Positions 17,812 to 26,857 are shown, counted from the stretch's first letter. The stretch: DNA of 64,000 bases from Candidatus Mycobacterium methanotrophicum (GCF_023515995.1 NZ_CP097320.1:2480001-2544000), one strand, 5' to 3'. The notes: generated from the sequence alone by a model not told the origin. Numbers and translations are program-made.

Positions 17812-19447
17812 ACCCAGGCCCGAGTGGTCCTGGGAGGTGGCCCGGTGAGGCATGTTGATCTTGATTTAGGGCTGCGGGTAACGCGACGGCGCCGCGTGTC
17901 GTGCGGTGACGCCGGGTTCCTGTGCCCGGTGGTGGGTTCTCCTTCCTGGGGTTCGCGGGGGCGGTGGCCGGCTGGTCAGGGGATGGCCAGGGCGCGATTG
18001 AAAGCGTCGACGAATTCCTGTGCCCAGGGCCAGGTTCGGCACACACGCAAGATCAGGTAACCGGAATGGCTGATCAGCCGGGCGGCGGTGTGCAGCAACC
18101 GGTGGCGCAGCGTGGCGGGTTCGGCTTTGGCCAGCGGCCCGGTCAGTAGCAGCAACCTCATCCAGCACAGCAGGTCGATAGCGATCGCGGCGGCAGTGAT
18201 CCAGGCGGTGTTGATCGCAAACGAGGACGAGGGCCAGCGGCCCAGCCCGGTATCTTTGCCGCAGCGGATGAATCCCTCCACGCGGGCGTGCACCCGGTGG
18301 CGGGCCTCGAGGCGCTGGACTTGCCCGCCGCGGGTGCCGGTGGCGATGACCTGGTAGCGGTAGCCATGGTGCTGCTCGAACAGCGACAGCTGGGTGCCTT
18401 CGGCGATCTTCTCCCGGCGCACCAGGATCCGCATATCGGCGGGCCAGCCCGCCAGGCGGTCCCCGCCAGCCGATTCGCGCAGCAGCCCGGTCAGCTCGGC
18501 CACCTGCGCATCCTGGCGGGCTGCGCCGGCCGGGTCCAGTGCCGGCTCCCAGGCGTTGGCGGGCAGCTGCCCGATCGCGACCCGGGCCCGCTCGTCGAGG
18601 TCGAACCCGACCGAGTAGGCCACCGGCCAGCCCGCTCGGGCGTTGAGTGTGGCCAGGTGCTCGACCACGGCGTGACTGGATCCCGCGCCGTCGATGGTGA
18701 CCAGCAGATTCTTGCGCCACGCGGCGGGGATCGCAGCGATCGCGGCGTCGATGATCGCGATGTGGTCGGCGGCGGTGTTGGAGCCGGCGTTGCCCGCCCG
18801 GGCGATGATCGCCAACAGCTCGCCGGTGTTGTCACACCAGGCCATCAGCGGATGAAACCCGTAGCCGCCCTTGAAGGTTCCGGCGGCTTTCTGCTTGTCG
18901 CTGTGGGAGTCGATCAGCGAGGCGTCAATCCGGATCACGATGGTCTCGCCCAGGTCGCCGTAGCAGGTGGGCGCGGGTGGGACGCGGCCGTGTCGGGCCA
19001 CCACTGCGTCCCACGCCTTCTCCCGGACCCGGTTGCGCACCAGGGTGATCGCGGCGATATCGGCGGTGTCGAGTTCGTTGAGCGAGCGCCACACCGTGGG
19101 GATCGACGCCACCGGCCCCAACAGCCGCGGCTGTTCACCGAGTACCACCACGTCGCTGATGTCGCGGCCGCCATCGGCGATCGATACCGCCACGTCGCGC
19201 AGCACCGCGCCCCGGTCGTGGACCACTTCCGGGCGCGACACCGCCGCCGACAACCCCGCGGTGAGTCCGAGCCCATCGGCCAGCATCCGCGGCAGTACGC
19301 ACCCGGCGTGCTGCGCCACATCGTCGCCGCGGACCTCGACTCGCAGATTCTTCGACCAATCACTGATAGCCTGCATCTGTCAGGTGCACTCCCGTGTCGG
19401 GTACCGGAACCATTAACACTCCGATTATCCTTGCGGCAGTGCACCTT
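17812..19447 (-). mobile_element. IS1380-family insertion sequence, about 1.64 kb
   Basis: The ends are inferred from a possible 4-nt target duplication TTTC (17808-17811 and 19448-19451). The resulting 1636-bp length and 4-nt duplication fit the IS1380 family. The terminal inverted repeats are weak, so the boundaries may be off by several bases. One intact transposase gene is inside on the minus strand. It appears to have inserted into a gene whose halves flank it. Confidence 0.7.
17976..19376 (-). CDS. IS1380-family DDE transposase
   Basis: 466 residues, full length for the family and free of stops. The N-terminal domain (VEVRGDDVAQHAGCVLPRML) is followed by the DDE core: first Asp in VIRIDASLIDSHSDK, second in LLVTIDGAGSSH, and the late acidic region before SSSFAINTAWITAAAIAIDLL, a hydrophobic block typical of IS1380 transposases. 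Codon use resembles the host, which suggests the IS has long been in actinobacteria. Confidence 0.9.
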   Translation of the reverse strand: MQAISDWSKNLRVEVRGDDVAQHAGCVLPRMLADGLGLTAGLSAAVSRPEVVHDRGAVLRDVAVSIADGGRDISDVVVLGEQPRLLGPVASIPTVWRSLNELDTADIAAITLVRNRVREKAWDAVVARHGRVPPAPTCYGDLGETIVIRIDASLIDSHSDKQKAAGTFKGGYGFHPLMAWCDNTGELLAIIARAGNAGSNTAADHIAIIDAAIAAIPAAWRKNLLVTIDGAGSSHAVVEHLATLNARAGWPVAYSVGFDLDERARVAIGQLPANAWEPALDPAGAARQDAQVAELTGLLRESAGGDRLAGWPADMRILVRREKIAEGTQLSLFEQHHGYRYQVIATGTRGGQVQRLEARHRVHARVEGFIRCGKDTGLGRWPSSSFAINTAWITAAAIAIDLLCWMRLLLLTGPLAKAEPATLRHRLLHTAARLISHSGYLILRVCRTWPWAQEFVDAFNRALAIP

Positions 19448-19823
19448 TCGTGTTAGCGACACCCACCAACACCGAGTTAGTTGAAAAACCGAGGTAGGTG
19501 GGGTTCTCGGTTCCCAAAGCGCTCCGAAGAGCGACTTCGTTCTGGTGCACCCGCACGTTGACGTCTGCGACGCCGTCGTCGTCGGTTGCGGCGTCGATCT
19601 GCTGCTGGACGATGGCGATCTTCCGCTGAGGATCCACGCGCCGATTGTGCCAGCTGTAGTCGATCTGGGGCTGAAACCACGCCTCGCGCCGGGACACCGC
19701 CGGAAGCGATAGCGGCAAGTGAAATCCCACCCCGGGCGCTCCGCGGATCGATCTGACTTCGGGCTTCCGCAACTTCAAGTACGCGTCGGCGGAATGCGAG
19801 CCCCAATCAACCTTAGCAAACAA
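19448..19823 (-). pseudogene. 5' part of the gene interrupted by the IS1380 element
   Basis: Minus-strand frame starting MFAKVDWGSHSADAYLKL and containing RKIAIVQQQIDAAT, ALRSALGTENPTY and NSVLVGVANT before it enters the IS. The ALRSALG...NP pattern is usually followed, in a group of uncharacterised actinobacterial proteins I recall, by a GI..A.ALLKAAI.EIE segment, which is exactly what lies beyond the IS at 17407-17811. Joining the halves leaves them one base out of frame. No function can be assigned to this half. Confidence 0.4.
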
Positions 19824-19881
19824 AGAAAAATAGCAATTATCGAGTTTGAAGCCAATCTTCTATCTGTTCAGCTAACTTTTG

Positions 19882-19916
19882 GTGTCCGAGGGGGGACTTG
19901 CCCACCTACGACACGG
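19882..19916 (+). repeat. tRNA-Leu 3'-end direct repeat, copy B (att-like)
   Basis: The 19 nt GTGTCCGAGGGGGGACTTG are identical to positions 21728-21746 at the 3' end of tRNA-Leu. The next ~16 nt resemble copy A instead. It sits 76 nt beyond the end of the second vapC gene. Orientation is the same as copies A and C, as expected for att sites flanking integrated DNA. Confidence 0.65.
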
Positions 19917-19991
19917 GTTGTGACCTGGCGAATCGGTATCTGATCGTCGTCCGTGCTGGGGTTGAGCCACCTCTGATGTCGAGCGGTCGGA

Positions 19992-20426
19992 TTAGGGGTC
20001 GAGTTGGGCGGGGGCGACTCGGCACCCGGCGGCTCGGGCTCCGGTGTGCAGGCGTCGGTCCCAAACGGCGACGATCAGGCCGGGTTCACCGACAGCCAAC
20101 GCGCTGGCCAGATGAACAGCGTCGGCTCCGCGCAAGGCATGGGCGCGGGCGAGGCGGCCGGCGTGCTGCTCAACCGTGGCGGTGAGTTCGACTGGGCGGG
20201 TGGCGGCCCAGAAGTCTTCCCAGTCACGTTCGGCAGTGGCGAGCTCGGATTGGGTTAGGTCGTGATTGCGGGCTGCTGCAGCGAGTGCGGCGCGGACTTC
20301 GGGGTAGGCCAGGCGGCTGGACAATGCGGCGTCGCAGCCGTCCCATAGCGCGGACGCCAGCGAGCTTCCTGTCTCGTTGGTGAGAAGTTTGACGAAGGCG
20401 CTGGCGTCGAAGTAGACGAGCGGCAC
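19992..20426 (-). CDS. VapC-family PIN-domain toxin (second module)
   Basis: 144 residues. PIN-domain acids are visible: Asp6 in VYFDASAFVKLL, Glu43 in LAYPEVRAAL, and Asp101 in LRGADAVHLASAL, with a late Asp in AVWDRRLH. It begins 3 nt after the vapB stop, so coupling is tight. The sequence is only distantly related to the VapC at 16480, so the two modules are independent acquisitions and not a duplication. Confidence 0.9.
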   Translation of the reverse strand: MPLVYFDASAFVKLLTNETGSSLASALWDGCDAALSSRLAYPEVRAALAAAARNHDLTQSELATAERDWEDFWAATRPVELTATVEQHAGRLARAHALRGADAVHLASALAVGEPGLIVAVWDRRLHTGARAAGCRVAPAQLDP

Positions 20427-20429
20427 CGG

Positions 20430-20690
20430 TCAGCGCCGCTGGTCGCTGACCCGGTCAGACACCGGCCGCCGCGGTCGGGGCCCGGACCGACCCGCAGCGA
20501 CGGGCCGCTGCGCGGTGGCCTTGCCAATCACGCCTTCGGCCGTTAGGCGCTCCAAGGTGTCTGTGCTGTCCAGCGCAGCGAGTCGCGCGACCGGAATCCC
20601 ACGGTCGGTGATGACGACCTCACCACCAGCCCGAGCTCGATCGAGCCAATCGCTAAGGTGTGCGCGCAACTCGGTCACGGATACGTCCAT
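20430..20690 (-). CDS. Phd/YefM-family antitoxin (VapB-type, second module)
   Basis: 86 residues. The N-terminus VSVTELRAHLSDWLDRARAGGEVVITDRGIPVARL is the Phd/YefM DNA-binding domain; the Arg/Pro-rich C-terminal tail would wrap the toxin. A palindrome just upstream (20700-20728) is the likely autoregulatory operator. Confidence 0.9.
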   Translation of the reverse strand: MDVSVTELRAHLSDWLDRARAGGEVVITDRGIPVARLAALDSTDTLERLTAEGVIGKATAQRPVAAGRSGPRPRRPVSDRVSDQRR

Positions 20691-20699
20691 ACCCTGAAT

Positions 20700-20728
20700 T
20701 GTACACTCACTGAACTATGAGTTGTACA
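20700..20728. promoter_or_regulatory. Palindromic operator upstream of the second vapBC
   Basis: TGTACACTCA (20700-20709) and TGAGTTGTACA (20718-20728) form an imperfect inverted repeat centred ~24 nt upstream of the antitoxin start. Phd-type antitoxins repress their own operon from such palindromes, so this is probably the VapB2 operator. Confidence 0.6.
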
Positions 20729-21206
20729 TGTCACTGCTAAGTCCAGCAACGACGACCTGAGAGATTGACCTGCCCAAGCCGGAGGCGAGGTGGCAACGGG
20801 CCGATACGCCGATTCTGCCGCGCTGCCGCAACCATTGCAGATGAGCGTTGCGCGTGGCGCGGCGCATCCAGCGGCGCACGGTCGACGGTGAGCGGTCCAG
20901 CTCGGTGGCGATACGGCGATGTCCGTGGCCGTCGGCCTTGCTGGCCAGGGCGGTGCCGATCACTTCGGTGGTGTCGGCCAGACGTGGCTGCACGCTGGCC
21001 GGCAGCAGAATCTGGGTGCTGGCGCAGCGGGTGCATCGCGCCCGCCTTGGGCGCACGTCGAGGATCTGGGCGCCGAGCCTACGGATGCGCCGGCGGCGGC
21101 CGTATCCCCACCGCGTGAGGGTGCCGCCGCACCCGAGGTGCGGACAGCCGATCTCGCCTGCGCCCAGGGCCTGCTCGGCCCACTCGACGGCGCGGACAAC
21201 GATCAT
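20715..21206 (-). CDS. DUF6431-type zinc-ribbon/HTH protein linked to mobile elements, probably truncated
   Basis: 163 residues from the ATG at 21206; a longer frame to 21428 looks non-coding. A cysteine pair motif (CPHLGC) and CTRC form a zinc ribbon, followed by an HTH (GHGHRRIATELDRSPSTVRRWMRRA). This matches the actinobacterial protein group that accompanies transposases and integrases. After WLRQRG the sequence looks unrelated and ends inside the vapB operator, so the C-terminus was probably lost. Its partner element is not in the window. Confidence 0.6.
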   Translation of the reverse strand: MIVVRAVEWAEQALGAGEIGCPHLGCGGTLTRWGYGRRRRIRRLGAQILDVRPRRARCTRCASTQILLPASVQPRLADTTEVIGTALASKADGHGHRRIATELDRSPSTVRRWMRRATRNAHLQWLRQRGRIGVSARCHLASGLGRSISQVVVAGLSSDMYNS

Positions 21207-21480
21207 CGGGCTCTCGGGCGACCATGAGGCACCAGGATGGTCTACCACGGTGCGAGCCGGGAAGGGGTCATCTCGTGTTGGCCGCAGGTGCGCGAAACCG
21301 CCACTGCGCCAGTCGATCACCCCGGCACGATCGTCCGGCGCCGCGATGATCGCCGAAACGAACCCACACCACCATGGCCCTGGGCACAACCCAGCATCGT
21401 CACCACGCCGCCGCGCGAACCCGGCCAAAGCATCCTCACCCCCAGCGCCGGTACCCCTACCCCGACGTGGTCACCCTGAA

Positions 21481-21747
21481 TGCCCGCCAACAACCGCCGA
21501 GCGCGACGAGCTGAAGGCCCGTCTTGAGCGCGCCGAGCGACCCCGCGCCATGTCGGCCGCACAGATCAGCGAGTTGGTCGAAGAGTTAGGCGGGCTGTCA
21601 GCTGTGCTTGGTGGGGCAACCGGGGCGGAGCGCGCCCAGGTGTACGCGAGCCTGGGCCTGCGTCTTGATTACGACCCGCAACTTCAGCGAGTCACGGCAA
21701 CTGCCGACCTTAGTCGTGTCGCCGGACGTGTCCGAGGGGGGACTTGA
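21481..21747 (+). pseudogene. C-terminal fragment of a large serine recombinase (integrase)
   Basis: The frame reads ERDELKARLERAERPRAM, then ISELVEELGGLSAVLGGATGAE and LGLRLDYDP, a coiled-coil and tail typical of large serine recombinases in actinobacterial islands. The catalytic and zinc-ribbon domains are absent upstream. The final codons and the TGA stop (21745-21747) lie inside the repeat shared with the tRNA-Leu 3' end, so the gene ended exactly at the attachment site. This is the best evidence that the island came in by site-specific recombination here. Confidence 0.7.
21728..21746 (+). repeat. tRNA-Leu 3'-end repeat, copy C (att site)
   Basis: Identical 19 nt to copy B at 19882. The copy overlaps both the tRNA-Leu 3' end and the stop codon of the recombinase fragment, as expected for the integrase-proximal junction. 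Confidence 0.65.
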
Positions 21748-21814
21748 ACCCCCACGCCCAGTAATAGGGCACTAGCACCTCAAGCTAGCGCGTCTGCCAT
21801 TCCGCCACTCGGAC
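21729..21814 (-). tRNA. tRNA-Leu (anticodon GAG)
   Basis: The 86-nt gene folds as a class II tRNA. The acceptor stem GTCCGAG pairs with CTCGGAC, and A is the discriminator. The anticodon stem CTAGC/GCTAG encloses the loop TTGAGGT, giving anticodon GAG for CUC codons. A long variable arm (GTGCCCTATTACTGGGC) and T arm GGGGGTTCAAGTCCCCC follow. CCA is not encoded. Its 3' end is repeated at 19882 and 16381, marking it as the integration target of the island. Confidence 0.95.
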
Positions 21815-22020
21815 CCAAGCCAATTGATTGGCAGCTAAGGCTATCGGATCGGCCTGCCCCCGCCCAAACCTGCCCGGCGACGATGCAGCCCGCATCGCGG
21901 GCTGAGGAGCAGGTGGGCAATCCGGCCTGAGCCGGCCGACCTGGCAGGCTCGGGTGGCGTGGCCGCGGCCCTGTTTGCGGGTACGCGAGGCGTAGACCGC
22001 GCGCGGCCGCGTCGGTCGCA

Positions 22021-23376
22021 ATGGTAGGAAAGGTGACTGTGAGGGTGCCAACCGAAACACCCGTCGACGACGTGGTGGATGCTGTCAGCAGGTTGATCAG
22101 GTTCGACACCACCAACACCGGCGATCTGGAAACCACCAAGGGCGAGGCCGAATGTGCCCGGTGGGTTGCCGCCCAACTAGAGGAGGCCGGCTACCAGGTC
22201 GAGTATGTGGAGTCCGGCGCGCCTGGGCGGGGCAATGTGTTCGCGCGCCTCGAGGGTGCCGACAGCGCCCGCGGCGCGCTGCTGATCCACGGACATCTCG
22301 ACGTTGTGCCCGCCGAGCCGGCCGAGTGGAGCGTGCATCCGTTCTCCGGCGCGATCGAGGACGGCTATGTATGGGGCCGCGGCGCGGTGGACATGAAGGA
22401 CATGGTCGGCATGATGCTCGTGACCGCCCGCCAATTCCGGCGGGCCGGCGTCGTGCCGCCGCGCGATCTGGTGTTCGCGTTCCTTGCCGACGAGGAAAAC
22501 GGCGGCAAGTACGGGTCGCACTGGCTGGTCGACAACCGGCCCGACCTGTTCGACGGGGTGACCGAAGCGGTGGGGGAGGTCGGCGGATTCTCGCTGACGG
22601 TGCCGCGCCGCGATGGCGGCGAGCGTCGGCTTTATCTCATCGAGACCGCGGAAAAAGGCCTGCACTGGATGCGGCTTACGGCGCGCGGCCGGCCCGGACA
22701 CGGCTCGATGACCCATGACCACAACGCCGTCACCTGGATCGCCGAGGCGGTCGCTCGGCTGGGTCGTCACCAGTTCCCGCTGACCTTGACAGACAGCGTC
22801 GTGGAGTTCCTCACCGCTGTCGGCGAAGAGACCGGGTACGCCTTCGACACCGATGCGCCGGACCTGGAAGGGACCATCGACAAACTCGGCCCGGTTGCCC
22901 GCATCATCAAAGCCACCCTGCGCGACACCGCCAATCCCACGATGCTCAAGGCCGGCTACAAAGCGAACGTGGTGCCGGCGACAGCGGAGGCGGTGGTGGA
23001 CTGCCGCGTGCTTCCCGGCCGGCAAGCCGCGTTCGAGACGGAGGTCGACGAGCTGATCGGCCCCGATGTGACCCGCGAATGGATCACCAACCTGCCGTCG
23101 TATGAGACGAGTTTCGACGGTGACCTGGTCGAGGCGATGAACGCCGCGCTGCGAGCCGCGGATCCTGACGCCACGACGGTACCCTACATGCTTTCCGGCG
23201 GTACAGACGCAAAAGCCTTCGCGCGCTTGGGTATTCGCTGCTTCGGCTTTATCCCGTTACGGCTGCCGGCGGACCTGGATTTCGCCTCGCTGTTCCACGG
23301 CATCGACGAACGGGTACCGGTCGACGCGCTTCGATTCGGCACCGAGGTGCTGACACGCTTCTTGACACACTGCTAG
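22021..23376 (+). CDS. M20/M28-family metallopeptidase (Rv2141c homologue, annotated dapE2)
   Basis: 451 residues. The first zinc ligand region is HGHLDVVP with the following Asp (RGAVDMKD), then the catalytic DEENGG. The dimerisation lid and the second catalytic half follow ([13 protein letters not shown]). Family members hydrolyse N-acyl amino acids or dipeptides. A true DapE role is not established, because relatives of this type often lack it. Start: GTG at 22039 has a GGAAAGG ribosome site at good distance, so the protein may be 6 residues shorter than the ATG at 22021 predicts. It lies directly outside the island, downstream of tRNA-Leu. Confidence 0.9.
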   Translation: MVGKVTVRVPTETPVDDVVDAVSRLIRFDTTNTGDLETTKGEAECARWVAAQLEEAGYQVEYVESGAPGRGNVFARLEGADSARGALLIHGHLDVVPAEPAEWSVHPFSGAIEDGYVWGRGAVDMKDMVGMMLVTARQFRRAGVVPPRDLVFAFLADEENGGKYGSHWLVDNRPDLFDGVTEAVGEVGGFSLTVPRRDGGERRLYLIETAEKGLHWMRLTARGRPGHGSMTHDHNAVTWIAEAVARLGRHQFPLTLTDSVVEFLTAVGEETGYAFDTDAPDLEGTIDKLGPVARIIKATLRDTANPTMLKAGYKANVVPATAEAVVDCRVLPGRQAAFETEVDELIGPDVTREWITNLPSYETSFDGDLVEAMNAALRAADPDATTVPYMLSGGTDAKAFARLGIRCFGFIPLRLPADLDFASLFHGIDERVPVDALRFGTEVLTRFLTHC

Positions 23377-23414
23377 CCGCAAAGTTGAGCCAATCACACG
23401 AGAGGGGATCGACC

Positions 23415-23945
23415 ATGATCGCACCGCCCGACCCGTACGCTGCGTTACCCAAATTGCCGTCGTTTCATTTGCAGTCGGCGTCGATCACCAATGGGCAGCC
23501 GCTGGCGACGCCGCAGATCAGCGGGATCATGGGTGCCGGCGGCGAAGACGTCAGCCCGCAGTTGAGCTGGTCTGGTTTCCCCGAGCAGACCCGCAGCTTC
23601 GCCGTGACGGTCTATGACCCGGATGCACCGACGTTGTCCGGATTCTGGCACTGGGCGGTGGCCAACCTGCCAGCCTCGGTCACCGAGTTGCCCGACGGTG
23701 CCGGCGATGGCAGTGAGCTACCGGGTGGCGCGCTGACCCTGGTCAACGACGCCGGGATGCGCCGCTACGTCGGCGCGGCGCCGCCGCCCGGCCACGGCCC
23801 CCACCGTTACTACGTCGCCGTGCACGCGGTCGATGTCGAGAAACTTGACCTCAACGAGGATGCCAGCCCGGCATACCTGGGCTTCAACCTGTTCCAGCGT
23901 GCGATCGCCCGAGCCGTCATCTACGGAACCTACGAACAGCGGTAG
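23415..23945 (+). CDS. PEBP/YbhB-family phosphatidylethanolamine-binding-like protein (Rv2140c homologue)
   Basis: 176 residues from the ATG at 23415, which follows GAGAGGGG; this equals the M. tuberculosis Rv2140c length. The family core is clear: [12 protein letters not shown] with the anion-binding Asp and His ([11 protein letters not shown]) and [12 protein letters not shown]. YbhB-type proteins bind small anionic ligands; the biological role in mycobacteria is not settled. It lies 38 nt after the peptidase, so the two are probably cotranscribed. Confidence 0.93.
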   Translation: MIAPPDPYAALPKLPSFHLQSASITNGQPLATPQISGIMGAGGEDVSPQLSWSGFPEQTRSFAVTVYDPDAPTLSGFWHWAVANLPASVTELPDGAGDGSELPGGALTLVNDAGMRRYVGAAPPPGHGPHRYYVAVHAVDVEKLDLNEDASPAYLGFNLFQRAIARAVIYGTYEQR

Positions 23946-23968
23946 CCGGCCCGCGAGCAGACGCGTAG

Positions 23969-25060
23969 CTAGCCCGACCCGACGGCCTCGCTCAACGAGG
24001 AAAAACCGCCTTCGCGCAGCCGAAGGGCGATGCCGTCGTGAATGTGCTTGGCCCATAAGCCTCCGCCGTAGATGAAACCGGTGTAGCCCTGCAGCAGCGA
24101 CGCTCCCGCGGTGATGCGGTCCCATGCGTCGTCGACGGTTTCGATGCCGCCGACACTGATCAGGGTCAGCCGGTCACCGACCCGGCCATGGAGTCGCCGC
24201 AGCACCTCGGCGGCGCGGTGCGCCAGCGGCGGCCCTGAGATGCCGCCGCTGCCCAGTGCATCGACGCCGGGGGTGCACAGCCCCTCGCGCGACACCGTGG
24301 TGTTGGTGGCGACAATCCCGGCCAAACCCAATCCGATTGCCAGGTCAGCGATTTCGTCGAGGTCGGAGTCGGCCAGATCCGGGGCGATCTTCACCAGCAC
24401 CGGCGTCGAGGTCTCATCGAGTACCGCCGACATGATCTCGCGCAGCGAGTCGACCGCCTGCAGATCGCGCAGCCCGGGGGTGTTCGGCGAGCTGACGTTG
24501 GCCACCAAGTATGCGGCCAGCGGCCCGACCAGCCGGGCACTGACCCGGTAGTCGTCTGCGGCGTGCTCGGGCGGCGTGGACTTGGTCTTGCCGATATTGA
24601 CGCCGATCGGTACGTCGGGAGTTTGCCGTGTCAGCCTGGACGCGAGCGCAGCGGCGCCGCGATTGTTGAAACCCATCCGGTTGAGCAGCGCGCGGTCGGC
24701 GGGCAGCCGGAACAGCCGAGGAGCCGGGTTGCCTGGCTGGGCGTGGGCGGTGACGGTGCCGACCTCGGCGTAGCCGAATCCCATCGCGCCCCAGGCTTTC
24801 AGCCCGGCGCCGTCTTTATCGAAGCCTGCGGCCAGACCGAGCGGCCCGGGGAAGCGCACCCCGAACACGGTGCTGGCCAGCACCGGATCGGTCGGCGCCA
24901 ACCGGCTGCTCAGGGTTCGCCGCAGCGGCGCCGCGGCGGTGACGGCCCGCAACGCCGCGAACACCAGCTCATGGCTGCGTTCGGGCGGGACCACGAACAG
25001 CAACCGGCGGAGCACGCCATATAGCTGATGAGGGTCGTTGGGCGGGGCGCTCACCGTCAC
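23969..25060 (-). CDS. pyrD: Dihydroorotate dehydrogenase, quinone-dependent (class 2)
   Basis: Oxidises dihydroorotate to orotate in pyrimidine synthesis, passing electrons to menaquinone at the membrane. 363 residues. The N-terminal helices that bind the quinone ([20 protein letters not shown]) mark class 2. FMN- and substrate-binding motifs are GAAFDKDG-like [22 protein letters not shown] with the substrate-binding Asn, and [12 protein letters not shown]. The catalytic serine of class 2 is the second Ser of NVSSPNT. The start overlaps the DUF5703 stop by 4 nt (ATGA), so translation is coupled. Confidence 0.96.
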   Translation of the reverse strand: MTVSAPPNDPHQLYGVLRRLLFVVPPERSHELVFAALRAVTAAAPLRRTLSSRLAPTDPVLASTVFGVRFPGPLGLAAGFDKDGAGLKAWGAMGFGYAEVGTVTAHAQPGNPAPRLFRLPADRALLNRMGFNNRGAAALASRLTRQTPDVPIGVNIGKTKSTPPEHAADDYRVSARLVGPLAAYLVANVSSPNTPGLRDLQAVDSLREIMSAVLDETSTPVLVKIAPDLADSDLDEIADLAIGLGLAGIVATNTTVSREGLCTPGVDALGSGGISGPPLAHRAAEVLRRLHGRVGDRLTLISVGGIETVDDAWDRITAGASLLQGYTGFIYGGGLWAKHIHDGIALRLREGGFSSLSEAVGSG

Positions 25061-25272
25061 AGTTCCGGCTGGTCGAGCCGGGTACTATCGTGACCATTGT
25101 CAGGAGACTTCTTGCGGCGCAACAACACCCGTCTACTTCCATCGGTATACAGCCGCACCCGGGTCAGCTCCCAGCCGCGATACTCGGCTTCGATGGACAG
25201 TCGAGTGGAGGCGCTGAGCCTGGTCACCTCGGGCGGCAGGCGCAGCGGCACCCACTCGTATTCGTCGGACAT
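25057..25272 (-). CDS. DUF5703 small conserved protein
   Basis: 71 residues from the [18 protein letters not shown] and [29 protein letters not shown] make up the whole DUF5703 domain, a small beta-rich fold of unknown function found across actinobacteria. A TTG at 25320 that overlaps the lppL stop (TTGA) would add 16 residues and is a credible true start. It is the middle gene of lppL-DUF5703-pyrD, overlapping pyrD by 4 nt. Confidence 0.8.
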   Translation of the reverse strand: MSDEYEWVPLRLPPEVTRLSASTRLSIEAEYRGWELTRVRLYTDGSRRVLLRRKKSPDNGHDSTRLDQPEL

Positions 25273-25316
25273 CTCGGTGTCCCACCCCGCCGGCAACCGG
25301 CCACCTCGCGCCGCCG

Positions 25317-26363
25317 TCAATGTGGACCCGCCGCGGCGTGCTCGATGACCTCGACACCGCTGGCGGCACCCGACACCACATACAACGTGCCCGCAGCATC
25401 GTCGATCGCCAGCATGTTGGGTTGCCGCACGGTTGGGTACCGTACCTTTTCCAGAGGGATTCCGGTTGACAGATCGTAACCAATGACCATATTCGCCGAC
25501 GTTTGCGACACCCACGTCAGCCCACGCGATCCCGCCAGCCCGTACGGGGACGCCCGCACCGGATAGGCCTGGCGCAAGATCAGCGGGTCGACACCGAACA
25601 CCAGCAGCTGGCCGCCGCGGGTGTCGGCCACCAGTAACCGGCCCGCGGGGTCGGTGGCCATGGTGGTGGCACCCTGGCCGGCACGCAATTGCTGCGCGAC
25701 CTTGCCGTCGACGCCGATTGTGGTGACCGATGTTTGCTCTCGATCCAGCACGGCCAGTGTATTGCCCTGTGCTGCAAGGGAATCGATGTGCGCAAAGACC
25801 TTCGTCCGGCCGCGCAGGGCGCCCGTGGCCAGCATGTACACCGACCCGTCGGCGCTGCCCAGCGCTATGGTGCCATCGGCACGGCGGGCGATCGCGGTGA
25901 AATCGACGGTCTCCGCACCGCTGACGGCCACTCGGGCGACTCGTCCGGATGACAGATCGACCGCGAAGTAGCCGCCACGGCTGGACAAAAAAGCGTTGCC
26001 GCCGCCGTCACCGCTGAGCCCCGTCGCGGGGCCGGGTAGCTCGATGACCCGCGACGGTGTTTGCTGAAAACCCATCAACGTCATGCTGGCGGGTGCGCTG
26101 GGGGTCGATCCGCAGGTCAAGATCACCAGCTGTGCTGTGCGGCCGTCGAATATCGCTGCCTGCGGATTACCGTCCAGCGGATGGACCACGCCCGCCGGGG
26201 CCTGCGAAAGCGGGGGAGATTGCGCTGGTCGCGCGGCCTCGATCGTGGGCGGGGCTCCCCCGAGCGTCTTCGATGAACATCCCGCCACCAACGTCAGCAA
26301 AAACAGCAGGCCAGCGGCCTGCTGACGAATGGCGTATGCGCTCCGTTTGCAGAGTGGCGGCAC
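25317..26363 (-). CDS. lppL: Lipoprotein LppL
   Basis: 348 residues. A signal peptide with a hydrophobic core (AAGLLFLLTLVAGC) ends in a lipobox whose Cys (~29) would be diacylated, placing the protein on the outer face of the membrane. The rest has repeated Val/Gly/Asp strands (VVDLSSGRVARVAV, LLVADTRGGQLLVFG, VIGYDLSTGI) suggesting a beta-propeller. Function unknown. It is the first gene of the unit with DUF5703 and pyrD. The arrangement matches Rv2138-Rv2139 in M. tuberculosis. Confidence 0.92.
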   Translation of the reverse strand: MPPLCKRSAYAIRQQAAGLLFLLTLVAGCSSKTLGGAPPTIEAARPAQSPPLSQAPAGVVHPLDGNPQAAIFDGRTAQLVILTCGSTPSAPASMTLMGFQQTPSRVIELPGPATGLSGDGGGNAFLSSRGGYFAVDLSSGRVARVAVSGAETVDFTAIARRADGTIALGSADGSVYMLATGALRGRTKVFAHIDSLAAQGNTLAVLDREQTSVTTIGVDGKVAQQLRAGQGATTMATDPAGRLLVADTRGGQLLVFGVDPLILRQAYPVRASPYGLAGSRGLTWVSQTSANMVIGYDLSTGIPLEKVRYPTVRQPNMLAIDDAAGTLYVVSGAASGVEVIEHAAAGPH

Positions 26364-26490
26364 CGGGTAACTCTCGATTGTCTAGGGAAGTGGCCAGTAT
26401 AGAAGGGGTAATCGGCGTGAAGCACGATCCTATGGGCCACCGGCGGGCACACCTTCGGCCCGTCGTGCAAGCCAGTGCTCGTGGTCGAGG

Positions 26491-26496
26491 TAAGGT
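26491..26496 (+). promoter_or_regulatory. -10 box (TAAGGT), leaderless start of the Rv2137c-like gene
   Basis: TAAGGT ends 6 nt before the ATG at 26503, so the RNA would begin at the start codon. The lppL start is ~130 nt away on the other strand, making this a divergent promoter region. Confidence 0.4.
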
Positions 26497-26502
26497 CGCC
26501 AT

Positions 26503-26817
26503 ATGAGCGCCGCTGCCCGTCGCCACTTGCCCGATCAAGAGTTTGCTGTCGAGGACATGTGGCGTGGGGTTTTCTCGGACAAGGTGTTTGCCAGCGGCTT
26601 TGGGCAGGTCGGCGACGGCCGCAGCTTTGCGTTCCGTATCGAAGGCCAGCGGCTTGTGGCCGAGATATACCGGCCCCGGCTGAGCGGTCCGGTTCCCCGG
26701 CCCGAGGACGTCGTCGCCACGGTGCGGCGCAACATGGTCGACGTCGATATCGCCGACCAACGCAGTCTGGCTGCCGCGCTGCGCGACGCGATTGCCCTCG
26801 AGCAGATTCGCCACTAG
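26503..26817 (+). CDS. Conserved hypothetical protein (Rv2137c-like)
   Basis: 104 residues, no signal peptide or membrane helix. A beta-rich N-terminal half ([21 protein letters not shown]) is followed by a helical C-terminus ([20 protein letters not shown]). I recognise it by position and similarity to Rv2137c but know of no function. It is first in a run of same-strand genes that continues with uppP 40 nt downstream. Confidence 0.8.
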   Translation: MSAAARRHLPDQEFAVEDMWRGVFSDKVFASGFGQVGDGRSFAFRIEGQRLVAEIYRPRLSGPVPRPEDVVATVRRNMVDVDIADQRSLAAALRDAIALEQIRH

Positions 26818-26857
26818 ATCACCCGGTACGGTCGTCGTCGTGACTGCGGCGCCGGCG

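Noticed and set aside
16480..20690. The two vapBC modules as a duplication
   Set aside because: The toxins share only PIN-domain residues and the antitoxins belong to different families.
20848..21480. Upstream extension of the serine recombinase frame
   Set aside because: This stretch is antisense to the DUF6431-type gene and shows no recombinase sequence; only the part from ~21481 matches.
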